A DNA stretch of 64,000 nucleotides from Rebecca billardiae RCC1528 (lineage: Eukaryota; Haptophyta). Shown piece after piece: positions 30,401-42,336 of this stretch. A program made the translations under genes and the position numbers. The notes below the pieces were generated by a model that did not search any database, was not told the DNA's origin, and saw nothing but the letters and a program-made list of their open reading frames with translations. Positions within the stretch are counted from its first letter, which is position 1. Each line of letters starts with the position of its first letter. The DNA is taken from NCBI GenBank assembly GCA_965240325.2, contig OZ251225.1, positions 2,418,001 to 2,482,000 on the forward strand, in the 5' to 3' direction.

Positions 30401-33400
30401 CGAGCCTCCAACTTGACGGCGTGAAAGGTGACGGCGGGCTGCCAGGGCACGCTTATCGAATCAACGCGTTCGGCGGCAAGAGTGAGGCCGCTCAGCCGCA
30501 GTGAGGTGAGCGGCAGCTGCACTTCGCCCAGCTCGATCACGCCAAGCTCGGCCGACTCGCCCGGCAGCAGGAAAGTGAGTGCGCTCAGCGTTGCGCTCAC
30601 GACCGGCTCTAAAACCGCATCGTCCACGCCGGTCGAGTTGGCCAGCTGCGCAGTGATCGAAGAGACACTGAGCGCATCGAGCTCGCCGTCGAGCACGTCG
30701 CCCGCAAGCCGAGCAATCGAGTCTCCCAAGACCATCAGCAGTGCACCCGGCACAAGCTCATCGTAGCCCTTGCCGTCCACAAACAGGTTTTCGCGCATGT
30801 ATGGAAGCGCACCACGCAACAGTGAGCACGCCTCGCCGATCAAGGACTGCTCGCGCGAGAGCTCGAGGATGGAGGATACGTTCGCAAGGGCGAAGCCGAG
30901 CGGGCCACTCGGCGCGAGCAATGCCGCCGGGTCGAGCCGCGCAGTGCCCGTCAGCACCGACACGAGCGCGCCACCCACCGTGCCGCTTGCACCGAGAGCA
31001 TCGACTCCGCCATCGATGGCAGCGCCGAGCGCGATCGCCGTCAAGGCCGAGGAAAGGCTGTCCAGCACAGACGCAGTGCCATTCGCGCCGGGCACGCCGA
31101 CGAGCGCGCCGACCGCGGCGTCGAGCACCGCGCGCAGCACCACCGTCGCGTTGCCTGCAAGCGACTCGGCGTCCAGCAGCGGGCCCACCGCCACGGGGAC
31201 GCTGGCATTGATCCCAAGCAGCGCGAGCAGAGCGGTCGTGCCAGGATCGGCGGTGCTGGCGCTGTCAGCGAGGGGGCAGACGAACGAGAGCGCAACCAGC
31301 GCCTGCGCGGCGAGCAGCTCGATCTCGGGCGTCACCTCCAGGCGGAACTGCACACGATCGTCTGCGACCATGCCCATGTACCGCGGCATCTCGCGCGTCG
31401 CGTCATCGTCCCATGTGGCCAGCATGTGACGAGACATGGCGATGCTCGACGACACGTTCACGTCCTCGACCGCGAGCAGAGGGTCGGACGTCAGCAGTTC
31501 GGCGCGCAAGGCGACGGCGTCGAGGACGCCGCGCGAGGGCGGGGCGCGCGGCTCGATGCCCGCAAGGCCGAAGAGCGCGCCCTCGATCGCGTTTGCCGGC
31601 CGCGTGGCCTCGTCCTCTGCCCCGTCGTCGTCGTCAAGCCGGGGGCCGCCTGCCGCATACTGAAAGGCTGTGGCGGCGCTGCCGTACAGGGCGGAGGAGA
31701 GCGGGATCTGCGGGCCGGTGGTGCGCGTGTCGATGGTGAGCACGAGCTGCACGAGGGCGACGAGGACAACGGGCGCGAGCACGTTGGCGGCGGTGCCCTT
31801 CTTGTCGCGACGCGCACACAGGGCGCGCTTGGCGAGCAGCGCACGGAGCTGCACGTGCACCGGCGCACGCCCCGGCTTTCTTGTCGCCATCTCCGCGCCA
31901 AGCGCCGGTGTGGCGCGAGTCTCGGCGCCGGCGCGGCGCATGCGTGGGAGCCAGCGCGACGTCCGGGGCGCCGATTCGGCAGACGCCGGGCTTGACTCGC
32001 TGGGGCTATCCAGAGGGTGGCACGCTGGTTCGCGCCGGCGCCCGCTGAGCCCACCAAGCCGCGCGCCGAGCGCGCTCGCGAGCGCGCCCGGTCCAGCGAA
32101 GGCGCCACGCGCACCCGTGTGCGGCTTGTGCGCGGCTGCAGGTGAGTCCGCCGCAAGCCCGTCGGCCGACAGATTGTCGGACGAGCCGCGCGGCCCACCG
32201 CGCGGCTCGTGCGACTCGGCCGCCTCGCTGCTCGAGCTGACGGAGCCGGCACCCGTGCGCACACCCACGGCCGCGCGCGCGACCTTGCGCGCGTCAGCCT
32301 CGTCCGCGTCGGCGGCGAGGAGCTGCGGCTCGTCCTCCCACACGGGCTGTGGCACGCCCGTGTGCTCGCGCCGCTCGCGCGCGCGCTGCGCCGCCTCGGC
32401 GCGCTTGGCGAGCGCGAGGAACACCTCCTCCATCGACGTCATCGACATGCCGTAGCCGCCCACGCGCAGCGCGGCCGCGCGCGCGTCCAGCTCGCGCAGC
32501 ATGCGCGGAAAGCGCTCGCTCTCGTCGAGGGGGAGGCGGTACGACGCCTCGTTGCCGGCGACCGACAGCGGCTGCGTCGAGGGCACGTGCGTGCGCAGCA
32601 GCGCGAGCACGGCCGTCGATGCGCCAAGCTCAGCGGCGGAGCCGGCGTGCGCGCCGGCGCCGCCGCCCGTGCACGCCACGCCCGGCGCGCTCGGCGCCGC
32701 CGAGGCGTCGTCGGCGTCGGCGCCGGCAGCACCGGCGTGCGCGTTGCGTGGCAGCTCGAGCTGGACGGTGAGCGTGTACCCCAGCCCGAACTGCGTCTTG
32801 AGGAAGAGCGACGATCCAAAGGCCTGCAGGTGGCCGTCGGCGAGCACGGCGATGCGGTCGGCCAGCAGGTCGGCCTCGTCCATGTAGTGCGTGGTCAGCA
32901 CGAGCGAGCGCGAGGCCTTGTGCGCCTGCAGCAGCTCCCACGTGGCCCGCCGGCTGTGCGGGTCCATGCCCGACGTGGGCTCGTCCAGCAGCACCGCGCG
33001 CGAGCGCGCCACGAGCGCGAGTGCGACCGAGAGCTTGCGCTTCATCCCCCCGGACAGCGCGTACGCGTGCGTGCGCGCCTTGTCGCCCAGACCGAGCGCG
33101 AGCAGCAGGGGCTCGGCCTCGGCGCGCGCGTCCGCGACGCCTTGCGCCGGGTTGGCGACGGGGAGGGCGCCGCCGTGTGCCGCGAGGAACGCCACGGTAT
33201 CCGCCTCCGCGCCCGACTCGCCGCCCGCCGGCGGCTGCTGCTGCGCGCGCGCAGGCTCCGCAGCCGCGGGCGCGACGCTGCCCTTGATGGCCGCAAAGAG
33301 CTCGAGGTGCTCGGCCACGCTCAGCCGGCCGAAGAGCACGTCGTGCTGCGGGCAGAGCCCGAGCAGCCGGTACACCTCCTCGCGCTGGTGCGAGATGGAC

Positions 33401-35430
33401 TGGCCGAACGCGAAGCAGTCGCCGTCCGTCGGCGGGTACAGGCCGGTGAGCACGCTGATCAGGCTCGTCTTGCCCGCGCCGTTGTGCCCGAGCAGGCAGG
33501 TGATGCGGCCGCGCAGCATGCCGACGGACACGCCCTTCACCGCCACCTTGCGCGCGGCGCCCGAGCCGTACACCTTGAGCAGCCGCGAGACGTACACGCC
33601 GTCGTACGCAGCGCCCTCCGCGCCGCCCGACGCCGTGTCCTCCTCGACGACGGGCGGCGCGGCGGCGGCCACCTCCTCGGCCGCCAGCGGGTCGAGCGCC
33701 GGCGCGCGCGCGCCCGCGCCGCCCGCGTCGGCCTCGCCTGCGCCGAGGCGTGGGCCGACGACGGGCACGCGCGCGAGCGCGGCGCGCGCGCGGGCCGGGA
33801 GGCAGAAGAGCGGGTGACGCGGCGCGCCGTACTGCGTGGGCACCGTCTGGTCGAGGTACAGCGCCGCGAGCAGGTAGAGGACCGCGTCGAGCGCCATCAT
33901 GCCGATCGTGGCCGCAAACGAGAAGGGCTCAGACGACGCGGTCGCGGCCGTGACGCCCACCTCGGCGTACTCGTAGTCGGCGACGAAGTCGGCGCCGAAG
34001 GCGAAGGCGGATGGCGAGAGGAGCGAGGTGAGCAGCTTCTCCGCCACGCGCTCGTTCCGGTCCGTCGCGAAGAAGGCGAACTTGGGGACGACCGCCGCGA
34101 CGTAGAGCATCGGCGCGGCGACCGCGGCGAGCTTGGCGCGCGAGAAGGCCGTGGACATGAGTAGCGAGAGCGAGACCGTCGAGAGCAGGAAGGTCTCGAC
34201 CCAGAGGAAGATGAGCAGCGGGTTGGAGTTGGCAACGAACGTGGAGCATATCACCGCCGTGACGAACGTCGCCGTCAGCGTGAACTGCGCCGCGCCCGTG
34301 AGCAGCCACGCGGAGACGAGCGCGTCGTACCGCAGGCCCATGCAGCGCAGCGTCTGCCGCAGCCGCGCCTCCTTCTCCTCCACGATGGCGCGCGTGAGCT
34401 GCGAGACGGGGTACATCAGCGCGATCGCCATGAAGAAGCCCATCAGGTAGCCCACCGCGCGGTAGAAGATGTTCTGGCTGTACCGCGCCGTCGGCATCGG
34501 GATGAGCGGCGCGCCCGCGAGCGGCTCGCCCGCGTCCGCCGGCCCGTCGGGCGGCTCGCCGCTCAGGATGCGCTCCGCGCTCGCCGGGTCGGCGAGGTGC
34601 AGCACGAAGCCATGCACGGCGCGCTGGAGCGTGAGCACGCCGGAGAGCAGGTACTTCTGGTAGTTCGTGTCCAGCCCGCGCGCCACCAGCCGCACGCGCG
34701 ACCACGTGTTCGGGACCGTCGTGTAGTTGACGCGCACCGTGTAGTTGACGGCGCACGGCTGCAGCGAGCCAAAGTGCAGCAGCGCCCACGTCTGCTCCTG
34801 CGTGTTCGCGAGGATGTACTCGACGGCGGCGGGCTCGTCGGCGTGGATGCGCACGCGCAACGTGTCCGGCGCATCCGCCTGCGCCTCGAGGTACTCGGCC
34901 AACGCCGACACAGCCGGCGACTGGGGCGAGAGGTGGATGGTGCCGAGCGTGAGCACGTTGCCAAACAGCCGACCGAACCGGTTCTGCGACAGCAGCTCGT
35001 TCTGCACAGACTCGGTGAGATTCCGCGTGAGCTCGTGCAGCCGAACGTACTGCTCGATCGTGGGCACAGGCAGCGGCCCGTTCAGCACCGCGTCGAGCGT
35101 CGAGCGCACACGCACCAGATCGCCCGTCGTCACCGCGCCCCCGCCGCCCAAGCCCGCCGAGCCGCCGCTGCCACCCCCCAGAGCGCCCACGTCGCCGAGG
35201 CCATCCGCGCCACCGAAGGCGCCGAGGACGACGGTCGTGTTGATGTAGCGCCCGTTGTACACGCCCGCGCCGAACACCTCCACCTCAGACAGCTCGTACC
35301 CGAACAGCAGGATCGTCATGAAGCCGACCGGCAGCAGCAGCTCGAAGAGCGCCGTGCGCGGCGAGCGGCGCTTGAGCAGCCAGTTCTTCCATAGCAACGC
35401 GCGCAGCTGCACCCCAAAGACACTCGGCAT
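27496..35430 (-). CDS. ABCA-subfamily full ABC transporter
   Basis: Two exons (35430-28830 and 28721-27496) encode about 2608 aa. Order: TM1 near residue 35, a large extracytoplasmic loop to about 340, a TM cluster about 340-560, NBD1 with Walker A GHNGAGKTS near 647, signature LSGGMKRK near 795 and Walker B LLDEPTSGMDP near 818. A second half follows: TM near 1220, a very large loop about 1240-1860, a TM cluster about 1865-2080, and NBD2 with Walker A GVNGAGKSTT near 2200, signature SGGNKRK near 2297 and FLDEPSSGMDP near 2320. GGMKRK signatures, large loops and TM-NBD-TM-NBD order define ABCA, typically lipid transporters or flippases of organellar or plasma membranes; the substrate is unknown. 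The intron (GTGCGG to CGCGCAG) falls inside the NBD2 Walker A motif. Additional introns in the loops cannot be excluded. Confidence 0.9.
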
Positions 35431-35949
35431 GCCGCCCGCGCGCGTGAAACCACCACGCGCTCCGCACGCGCTGCCGGGACGCGCTCACGGCCAGGGCGGG
35501 GCGATGGGGCCGGGGGCGTCCGAAATCGTCAAAAGCAGCCGGATCTTGCGGTGCCATGGCCCATCCTGAATCTTCTCATCAGCCTGCGCTGTCTTGTAGC
35601 TCGGCCTCCTTCGTCGGCGAGCAGCCTCGGTGGACCAGTTCTCGTGACCGGCAACCAAGGGAAGGGGCCAAGGGGGTGGCAACCGCCCGAGGAGGCGAAG
35701 GACTGTGCTGGACGTGAGAGTGGTCGAGGTAAAAGTGTCGTCGGATTGGAAGCTCTCACGCACGATCGCGCTCGTACCACCGCGTCAACCTGCCTGCGCT
35801 ACCCCTAGGCGACCCGGCCATGGCGCTGGGGCCTTGGATCGTGGGCATTGCCATACGGCCAGAGTGCCAAATGCGCCAAACAGCTCACTGATGAGTTGGC
35901 GCGGCCGTCGCAGCTAGTGAAGGAAAGGCTCGACGAGCACCTCGAGGAG
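35431..35949. other. Upstream region of the ABCA gene
   Basis: This is the promoter and 5' leader side of the minus-strand ABCA gene and the 3' side of the fragment at 35950. No gene is recognised. Confidence 0.4.
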
Positions 35950-36421
35950 TCAATCACGCCACGATTCGGGCAGGTAGTGCCATACCGAGTACTCGAGCGT
36001 CACTTGGATCAGCACGATCAGCGGCTCGACCACGCCGACCTTGAACGCGGTCGTCTCGATTGCCCATGCGGCCAGGATGGCCTCACGCCACTGCGCCGGG
36101 TCGCGCAGGCCGCCAGCGCCCTCCGTGCCCGGGAGCGAGAATGCAAAGAGGAGCGTGCTAAGCGCGGCAATGAGCGCAACGTTGACAACCCACACGAGCC
36201 GGCACTACCAGCGCTTGGGCCTGTTGGTCCATCACCTGCTCAAGCTCGAGCTTCGTCAGCCGCACCTTGACCTGCGCTCGCACGCTGCCCTCGCGATGGC
36301 CCTGGCCATGCCGTCCATGCCGCGTGAAAGCAAAAGCGGCGCGCACTGACGAGCCGAGCTCGCTGTTGGCGCCGCCGGCATGCACGGCGTCGCGCTCGTG
36401 TGCCACCCGGTACGACTCCAT
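35950..36421 (-). pseudogene. Membrane-protein C-terminal fragment, probably broken
   Basis: The frame 36195-35950 encodes 81 aa with a TM helix (VVNVALIAALSTLLFAFSL), a short loop and a second amphipathic or TM segment (WREAILAAW...VGVVEPLIVLIQV). This TM-loop-W..(8)..VxxPL layout is reminiscent of the end of polycystin-like channels, but the similarity is weak. Immediately upstream, a different frame (36421-36158) encodes a charged helical stretch (RLTKLELEQVMDQQAQALV) that would plausibly precede it. The frames do not join without a one- or two-base shift or an unusual intron, and a TAG lies between them. I read it as a remnant or a very small partial gene; no further upstream exon was found. 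Confidence 0.35.
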
Positions 36422-37279
36422 CAGCGCCCGTCTGGCGCACGTTGTCAGTTATTATTAATATTGACGTCGCGACGAGACACGATGACGAGTGGGGCGCTGC
36501 GATCCGAGTCACCGGATCCGACCGGCGCCGATCACGTGCACGAGCGCGCGCGCGCGACTATCATCAGCACGACTCTGCTGATGGGGCACCAATGTTTGTA
36601 TACAACTGCCCGGTAAGCTATACAGTCGTGATGATGTACTGTGTCGGTCGTGTACAGTCCGGGCCGGTTGACTCGCTGCTATAAGTCTCTGATGACTGTC
36701 GGCGTCGCGTCGCCGCACTGGCGGGCACGACTACTCGCTACCGGCCGTGCCACTAGGCACTAGGCCTCACCGGGGTAGCCCACTAGTTGTGACGACGAAT
36801 GGACGATGCCGCCATGAAGTGGTGACCGCGTACGCCGATGATGCCGACGCCGATGATGATGCTGAAGTTCGTCGACAGACGTCGTCGACGACGCGATCAT
36901 GTCGCCGGGATCAACATTGATGGGCCAGCGGCCGCCCTCACCGTCGAAGGTCCCGGGCAGCACTCGCGGTAGCCAGCGCCCACCGGCACCGGCCACCGGG
37001 CGCTTCAGGCCATTTGGTCCGCACACCCTGGCGCCCACAGGCGACATGGAGCGGCAGCCACTCGCCACTCGGCGATGCCGCGCGGCCCGCTCGCGCCGCA
37101 GCCAGTCTCGTAGCCACATGCATGCAAGCAGGAGAGCACAACAGCTGCGCAGCTTTGAAACCCAGCGAAGGACAGCGCTCTCGTTCGACGATGCGCGATG
37201 CCATGGCAGCCGTCAGGAATGCTTGCCCAGCAGACGTTGGTGATGGCGCGCGTTGCCTACGCCGCTGGTTCCGGCCCCC
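36422..37279. other. Intergenic interval, nothing recognised
   Basis: This is mixed-composition sequence with a GATGATGCCGACGCCGATGATGATG-like short repeat near 36836-36865. There is no supported gene on either strand. Confidence 0.45.
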
Positions 37280-38920
37280 TCATTCTTTGATGACCCAATC
37301 CTGCGCGCAATCGAGGGGCAAAGGAGGCACGGGCGCGGTGGGAAGTGAGCATGGCACTGGGCATGCATCATGGGCGCACGCACGCCCAACATGGTTGCCA
37401 CACACACCGCGTGCGAGTCCTTCAAGTACTGCTTCCCGATCTCCAGACGCTCGAGCGCCTGCTCGACGTCGGCGACGATGTCGGCCGTGTCCTCGACGCC
37501 GACCGCATAGCGTATCAGCCCGTCCGTGATGCCCACCTCCTTGCGCTCCTCAGGTGGCACGTTCCAGTATGAGATGATCTGCGTGCGCACGCGCGGGGGG
37601 CGGCGCCGACGGGGCGGGCGCAGCTGAGGAGGCAGTGCGCGCCGGTTGACTGGGCACGGGCGGCGCAAGGACACGGTCGTTTGCGGCGCACCGTCGGCTG
37701 CTCGACGAGCGAATCGACACCGCCGAGGCTGGGTGCGATGTGCGGCAGCTCGAGCGTGTCGCAGAACTGTGCGCCCGCATGCAGCCCGCCCTCGAGCTCA
37801 AACGAGATCACGCCGCCAAAGCCCTTGGCCTGCTGGACGGCGTGCGCGTGGTCGGGATGCGAGGGCAGCGTAGGGTAGATCGCCTTCTTCACCTGCGCGT
37901 GCGATCAGCGCAGCGCAGCCACGCGGAAGGGGCGGGGTGGCGGGGAGTCCTCAGCAAGCAGCATCATGGCGGGTGGCCGCACGCACGCGCGCACGCGGCC
38001 CATGCGCGCGCCTTCGGGTGCGAGTCCAGGAGCTGCGCGAGCGCTTCGCATGTCTTGTTCTGCTGTGCGACACGGAGGTGCAACGTTTTCATGCCACGCA
38101 GCACCATGTACGCCGCGTGCGGGTCGAGCACGCCGCCGAGCACGCCCTGAAGGTCGCGCACCTGCGCGACATGCTCCTCGCGACCCGAGATCACGCCCGC
38201 TACGACGTCGTGGTGGCCGGCGAGGTACTTGGTGGCGGAGTGGATGACGAGGTCAGCGCCGAGATCCAGAGGGCGCTGGTTGCACGGCGTCGAAAACGTC
38301 CCGTCGATGCACAGCAGCGTGCCCGCGCGCCTGCAGATCTCCGCCGCTTTGGGGATGTCGACGCACCGCAGCGTCGGGTTGGCGGGCGACTCGGAGAAGA
38401 AGATGGACGCGCCCTTGCTCACCTCGTGCTCGAGCGCAGCGAGGTCGCCGGGTGGGATCACAACGTTCTCAACGCCCTGCTTACAGAGGATCGTGTTCAG
38501 GAACTGGCGCGTCCTCCGGTAGCAGTCTGTTGTCGTGACGATGCGCCCGCCCTCGGGCACGAGCGCCATGAACATGGCCACGGCGGTGAACATGCCGGAG
38601 GCGCTCGCGAGGCAGTCCTCGGCGCCCTCGAGCTCCATCATCTTCTTCTCCACCGCGCGCACGGTCGGGTTCCCGTAACGCCCGTACTCGTAGCTCGGGT
38701 ACCGCCCCTCATTGTAGTCGATGAGCTGCTGCGAGTCGATGAACGTGTACGCTGCTGTCTGCACGATCGGCACGGCGATCGCGTCCGACGACTTGTCGTG
38801 CCCGACACCCCGCGCAGGCTCGCCACCTTTTACGCTCGCCGTGCCCGAGCCTTGGCTCAGCCACCGCCGGCTCGCTGTTGGCCACACGCGGCGCGCGGCG
38901 ATGCGCTTCATCGTCATCAT
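37280..38920 (-). CDS. Cystathionine gamma-synthase (PLP-dependent)
   Basis: Four exons (38920-38012, 37892-37692, 37578-37408, 37300-37280) encode about 433 aa. Conserved plant-type CGS sequence is clear: FEYGRYGNPT-like YEYGRYGNPTVRAVEKK, SASGMFTAVAMFMALVPEGG, TTTDCYRRTRQF, FFSESPANPTLRCVDIP, CIDGTFSTPCNQRPL, the PLP-lysine motif LVIHSATKYLAGH, VLGGVLDPHAAYMVLRGMKTLHLR, then SFGG-like SLGGVDSLVEQP and ISYWNVPPEE. The enzyme condenses an activated homoserine with cysteine to cystathionine in methionine synthesis. Intron 1 must be GC-AG: only the GC after HPK gives the family continuation HPKVKKAIYPTLPSHPDH. The last 7-codon exon (DWVIKE) is tentative; without it the frame reads on to 37213. 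The basic N-terminus (KRIAARRVWPTASRRWLSQ) looks like an organelle-targeting peptide. Confidence 0.9.
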
Positions 38921-39681
38921 CGATTCTCAGCCGGCGGCGGCCGAGCCACCGGCGCCGGACTTCTAACTTGCAAGTGTGAAGCAGGACTCTCATACCCCCA
39001 TACTGTACACTCTGACTCTGTGCATTCATGATGCGATAACGACTGCAGGCTCGTGGCAGCTGACTAATCCGCAGCCGGACTGCCAGAGGCCGGCAGGCCG
39101 CAGACTCCTCCATGCTTCGCACCAGCCGGATCGCTGGTCACAGGAAGCTAGGATCCAAGGCCAGGCCCAGGCGCGCGGACACCGCACCTTCGCAGCCTGT
39201 GCCGATCGAACCCGGGAGCCGACGCACCCGTGCGCACGGGCCGCGGCGCGTCGGGGAGCGCGACGTCTGGCGGTGGAAGCCTCGGTGGACGCTCCTAGTC
39301 GCGACGTGGCAGTTCGCCTTCCCACCCCAGGCTCCACCTCATCGAGAAGCGGCGACAGCACACAGCACCCCTTTTCCCGGCGGTTGGTTAAGCTGCTGGA
39401 GTGCTCACTGACTCGGTCCGTTGCAGGACGGACTAACTTGAATCACTACTCTGTCTCTGTAGTCTGTCTCTGCTCGCTATTCGTCTATATATATTCCGGA
39501 CTACCCGCCGGCGCGCGCGGCGTGCCAGTCGTGGCCGTCCGACGGACGCGGCCACGTCACAGCGCCACCGTTTGCCCGTGGCCCCTGGCCCTAGCTAGGC
39601 ATTCATCGGAATCATCGGGCTCCGGTCACTGTCCGGGACATCCAGCAAGGGTCGTGCATTCATCTCTTTTGGGGGGGTCTG

Positions 39682-39712
<31 letters not shown>

Positions 39713-40603
39713 CTCCCCCCAGCCGATCGAAGGACCAAATACGCCTCAATAGGGGCCCAACTCGCCAGATTTGCATCACAGACTGCGCGGCTGAGCCTGA
39801 CAGAGGGCGTGCAGCGGCGTCGATTGACAGCGTCAGCTCTGCGCCGCCTCGCGACGACCATGCGACGCCTCGCACGCAGCCCTGATCTCGGCGTCTCCCT
39901 CGCGAGTCAAGACGTAGCGCAGTGCAGGATCAAGCGACGCATCGACCGCTGCGGCGGCCGCCGCTGGCTCCGACCTCGGCACGCTCGCGCGGAACTCTCT
40001 GAGCCGGCCAGCTGTGGCAGTCCTCTGAGGAGCTGCAGCCAAGCACGAGCTCGTGCGCATGCCCGCGCCACTACGAGCTGACGGCGCGGCCCGGAGCGCA
40101 AGCAGCTCGACGCCGACAAGCTCCTGCACCCGCCCGCGCCGCCGCGAGCTCAAGGCGCGCGGCCCGGCAGAGTGAGCTCGACGCGGACAGCGCGCAGCTC
40201 GCTCGAGTTGACGAGCAGCTTCTCGCTCATCGATTACTCCAAGTGCACGAACGTGCACCCGGGGCGCGAGCGCGACAAGGTGCCGCCGCCCACCAGCGGG
40301 TGCGCCCTGATGAGGGCCTCCAGACGTCTCGCCTCCTCGCCCGCCGCGGCTATGCTCCATCGTGCGGGAGACCGGTCCGGGAGCGTCAAAAAAAGTAGTT
40401 CAGCACGATGGAGTCCTCCGTGTTCGACTGTGACGACGCGTTCGAACACGTCGAGTCGTGAGAATTAAGACGTCGATTACTTCGATGAGGACTACGTTAC
40501 TTCGGTACCCTCATCGTTCTCTGGCTCCCAGGGGTTCCGTTGAATGCACACACACCCCATAGGGTCACTGGCTGTCCCTGACTGTGGCTGGAGCCATCGG
40601 TCA
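38921..40603. other. Gene-free interval with long poly-G tract
   Basis: No supported gene. A 30-G run is annotated separately. A coiled-coil-like Ala/Arg/Gln frame around 40085-40400 lacks a start and domain similarity and was not called. Confidence 0.5.
39683..39712 (+). repeat. Poly-G homopolymer, 30 bp
   Basis: An uninterrupted run of G is preceded by a shorter G7 run at 39671-39677 and followed by CTCCCCCC. It is potentially G-quadruplex forming and also a likely sequencing/assembly error site. Confidence 0.9.
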
Positions 40604-42190
40604 TTATTGGAGGGAGTCGAGGACAGCCTGTCCGCGTGCCCGCCACGCAGCTGCGCGTTTGTCCAGAACCTCGAGCGCGCTCTCGTGATGAAGTACAGCA
40701 TGCAACGAGTTGTCAGATGGTCCCACCTCGCCCTCGGGCACGGAGTGCGCCTGCGGGTCGGCGGCGCACCCTGCGGCCATGGGCATCGCAACACGCGCAG
40801 CTGGCAGCGAGCTCACGCCTCGTTGGGCGGCGCTGTGTGATTGGTCACCCTCGAGCAACGCTGCCTCCAGCCATGGCAGCGGCAGCACACGCTCATGCAA
40901 CAGCACGGCAAGGCCAAAGGGCGTCGTGGGTGCCCACGATGCGGCCACTGAGCGATGGTCGCGCACCTCGGCGACGAGGGCGTCGAGTGCGTCAGCCGCC
41001 CGGAGCTGCAGCGCCGCGAGCACGTGCGAGCCTTCGGGCGCGATGTGCTCCATGCCATGCGCAAGTGCCGCGCTGTGCGCACCAAGCAGCAAGGCGAGCG
41101 CATGCCGCCATGCGCGATTGCGGGGCTCGGTCGGGACGAGCTGGGCGAGCGCGTCCGCGCTCCACGCCTGCACGCGCGCGTGCAGCTCGAGGCACAGCCA
41201 ATGCTGCGGATGCAGTGTACGCCACGCGCCACGCCACGCGTCGAGCAGGCCGTGGTCGTCGTCAGCATCGGCGCCCGCCACCGCCTGCGCAGCGCACGCA
41301 TGCGAGACCGCAGCGTGTATCCGTACGAGCTCGGCGTCGAGCGTGCGTGCGTCAGCCTCTGCACCGCACACCGCGCACGGCGTGTACCCGTCTGCGCGCT
41401 CGCCATCCGGGCGCTCGTGCTCGTCCACAGCGAGGTGGACGGCCGCTCCACCCGCCGATCCTTGCGCACACTCACGCGATGCGCAGCGCACGGCCTCGAG
41501 GTGCCGTTCGGCGGCGCGCACCGCCTTGGACTGCGCGGGGCGGTGGCAGCGGCGGCAGCGGCACCAGAACCCGTAGCGTTGCATGAGGAGCGCACGTCGC
41601 TGGTCTGTCGGCAGGTGCCACCGCGCCTCCTCCAGGTACCCAATCGTGAGCTCGGCCCCAGCCGCCACCGGCTCGGAGACGATGACGCGCAGCGCTGTGC
41701 GGCCGGTGGCCTCCGCGCGTGCCGTCACGAAGGTACAATTCGGCCGGCACGCGTGATTGAAGCGGCAGGCATCGGGGAAGACGCCTTCGGCGAAGCCGTT
41801 GCGCGCGAGCTTGGCCGCGAGCCGGCGCAGATCCGCAGGCGTCGACAGCCCGTGCGCACGCGCCAGCGCGCGCTCGTCGATGCCAGGCAGCGCGTCCTCG
41901 AGGATGCGCTCGAGCGCGTCGTCTGATGCGTTGCAGTGCGCCGCCGCGACAGCGTCATCGACGGGCTCCGGACAGAATGCCCAGCATGCTCGCACGAGGC
42001 GCGTGGTGTCCGCATCGGAGGACGCATGCGCGCGTGCCACGGCGAGCAGCACGTCAGCCACAGTCGCCGCGCCCTCAACGAGCGCGGATGCGACGCATAC
42101 CACGTCGCCACGTATGAGCGCGCGCGAGGCAACCACGCCGAGGCCGCTGTCACCGCAGTCTGCGACCTCGCAGCTGACGAGCGGCGGCAT
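40604..42190 (-). CDS. SET-domain protein (SMYD-like)
   Basis: The chosen ATG at 42190 gives 528 aa; the frame extends to a GTG at 42271. The N-terminus contains DSGLGVVASRALIRGDVV, the usual opening of a SET domain. The core motif FPDACRFNHACRPNCTF (the conserved NHxCxPN) lies near residue 150, followed by AGAELTIGYLEEA, the second SET core segment, and RRALLMQRYGFWCRCRRC, a post-SET cysteine cluster. This split-SET layout with a helical C-terminal half resembles SMYD-type lysine methyltransferases. No clear MYND zinc finger is seen. The remaining 280 residues are helical, Ala-rich and may be TPR-like. A substrate (histone or other) cannot be inferred. It is head-to-head with the 42337 gene (147 bp). 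Confidence 0.82.
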   Translation of the reverse strand: MPPLVSCEVADCGDSGLGVVASRALIRGDVVCVASALVEGAATVADVLLAVARAHASSDADTTRLVRACWAFCPEPVDDAVAAAHCNASDDALERILEDALPGIDERALARAHGLSTPADLRRLAAKLARNGFAEGVFPDACRFNHACRPNCTFVTARAEATGRTALRVIVSEPVAAGAELTIGYLEEARWHLPTDQRRALLMQRYGFWCRCRRCHRPAQSKAVRAAERHLEAVRCASRECAQGSAGGAAVHLAVDEHERPDGERADGYTPCAVCGAEADARTLDAELVRIHAAVSHACAAQAVAGADADDDHGLLDAWRGAWRTLHPQHWLCLELHARVQAWSADALAQLVPTEPRNRAWRHALALLLGAHSAALAHGMEHIAPEGSHVLAALQLRAADALDALVAEVRDHRSVAASWAPTTPFGLAVLLHERVLPLPWLEAALLEGDQSHSAAQRGVSSLPAARVAMPMAAGCAADPQAHSVPEGEVGPSDNSLHAVLHHESALEVLDKRAAAWRARGQAVLDSLQ

Positions 42191-42336
42191 CGGCGGCCAG
42201 GCACCGGATCCAGGTGCACGGGTCGGGTGACGGCGGCCGTCTTGACTGCTCCGCCTGGTCGTGGTGCGCACGCACAGCTGCAGGATCCGCCTGGTCCTGC
42301 ACGAACGATGGCGTCCTGATCTAGCCGGGCAACGAG

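Noticed and set aside
32209-34164. 651-residue plus-strand frame over the ABCA NBD1 region
   Set aside because: It is an antisense shadow. The minus strand holds Walker A, signature and Walker B motifs.
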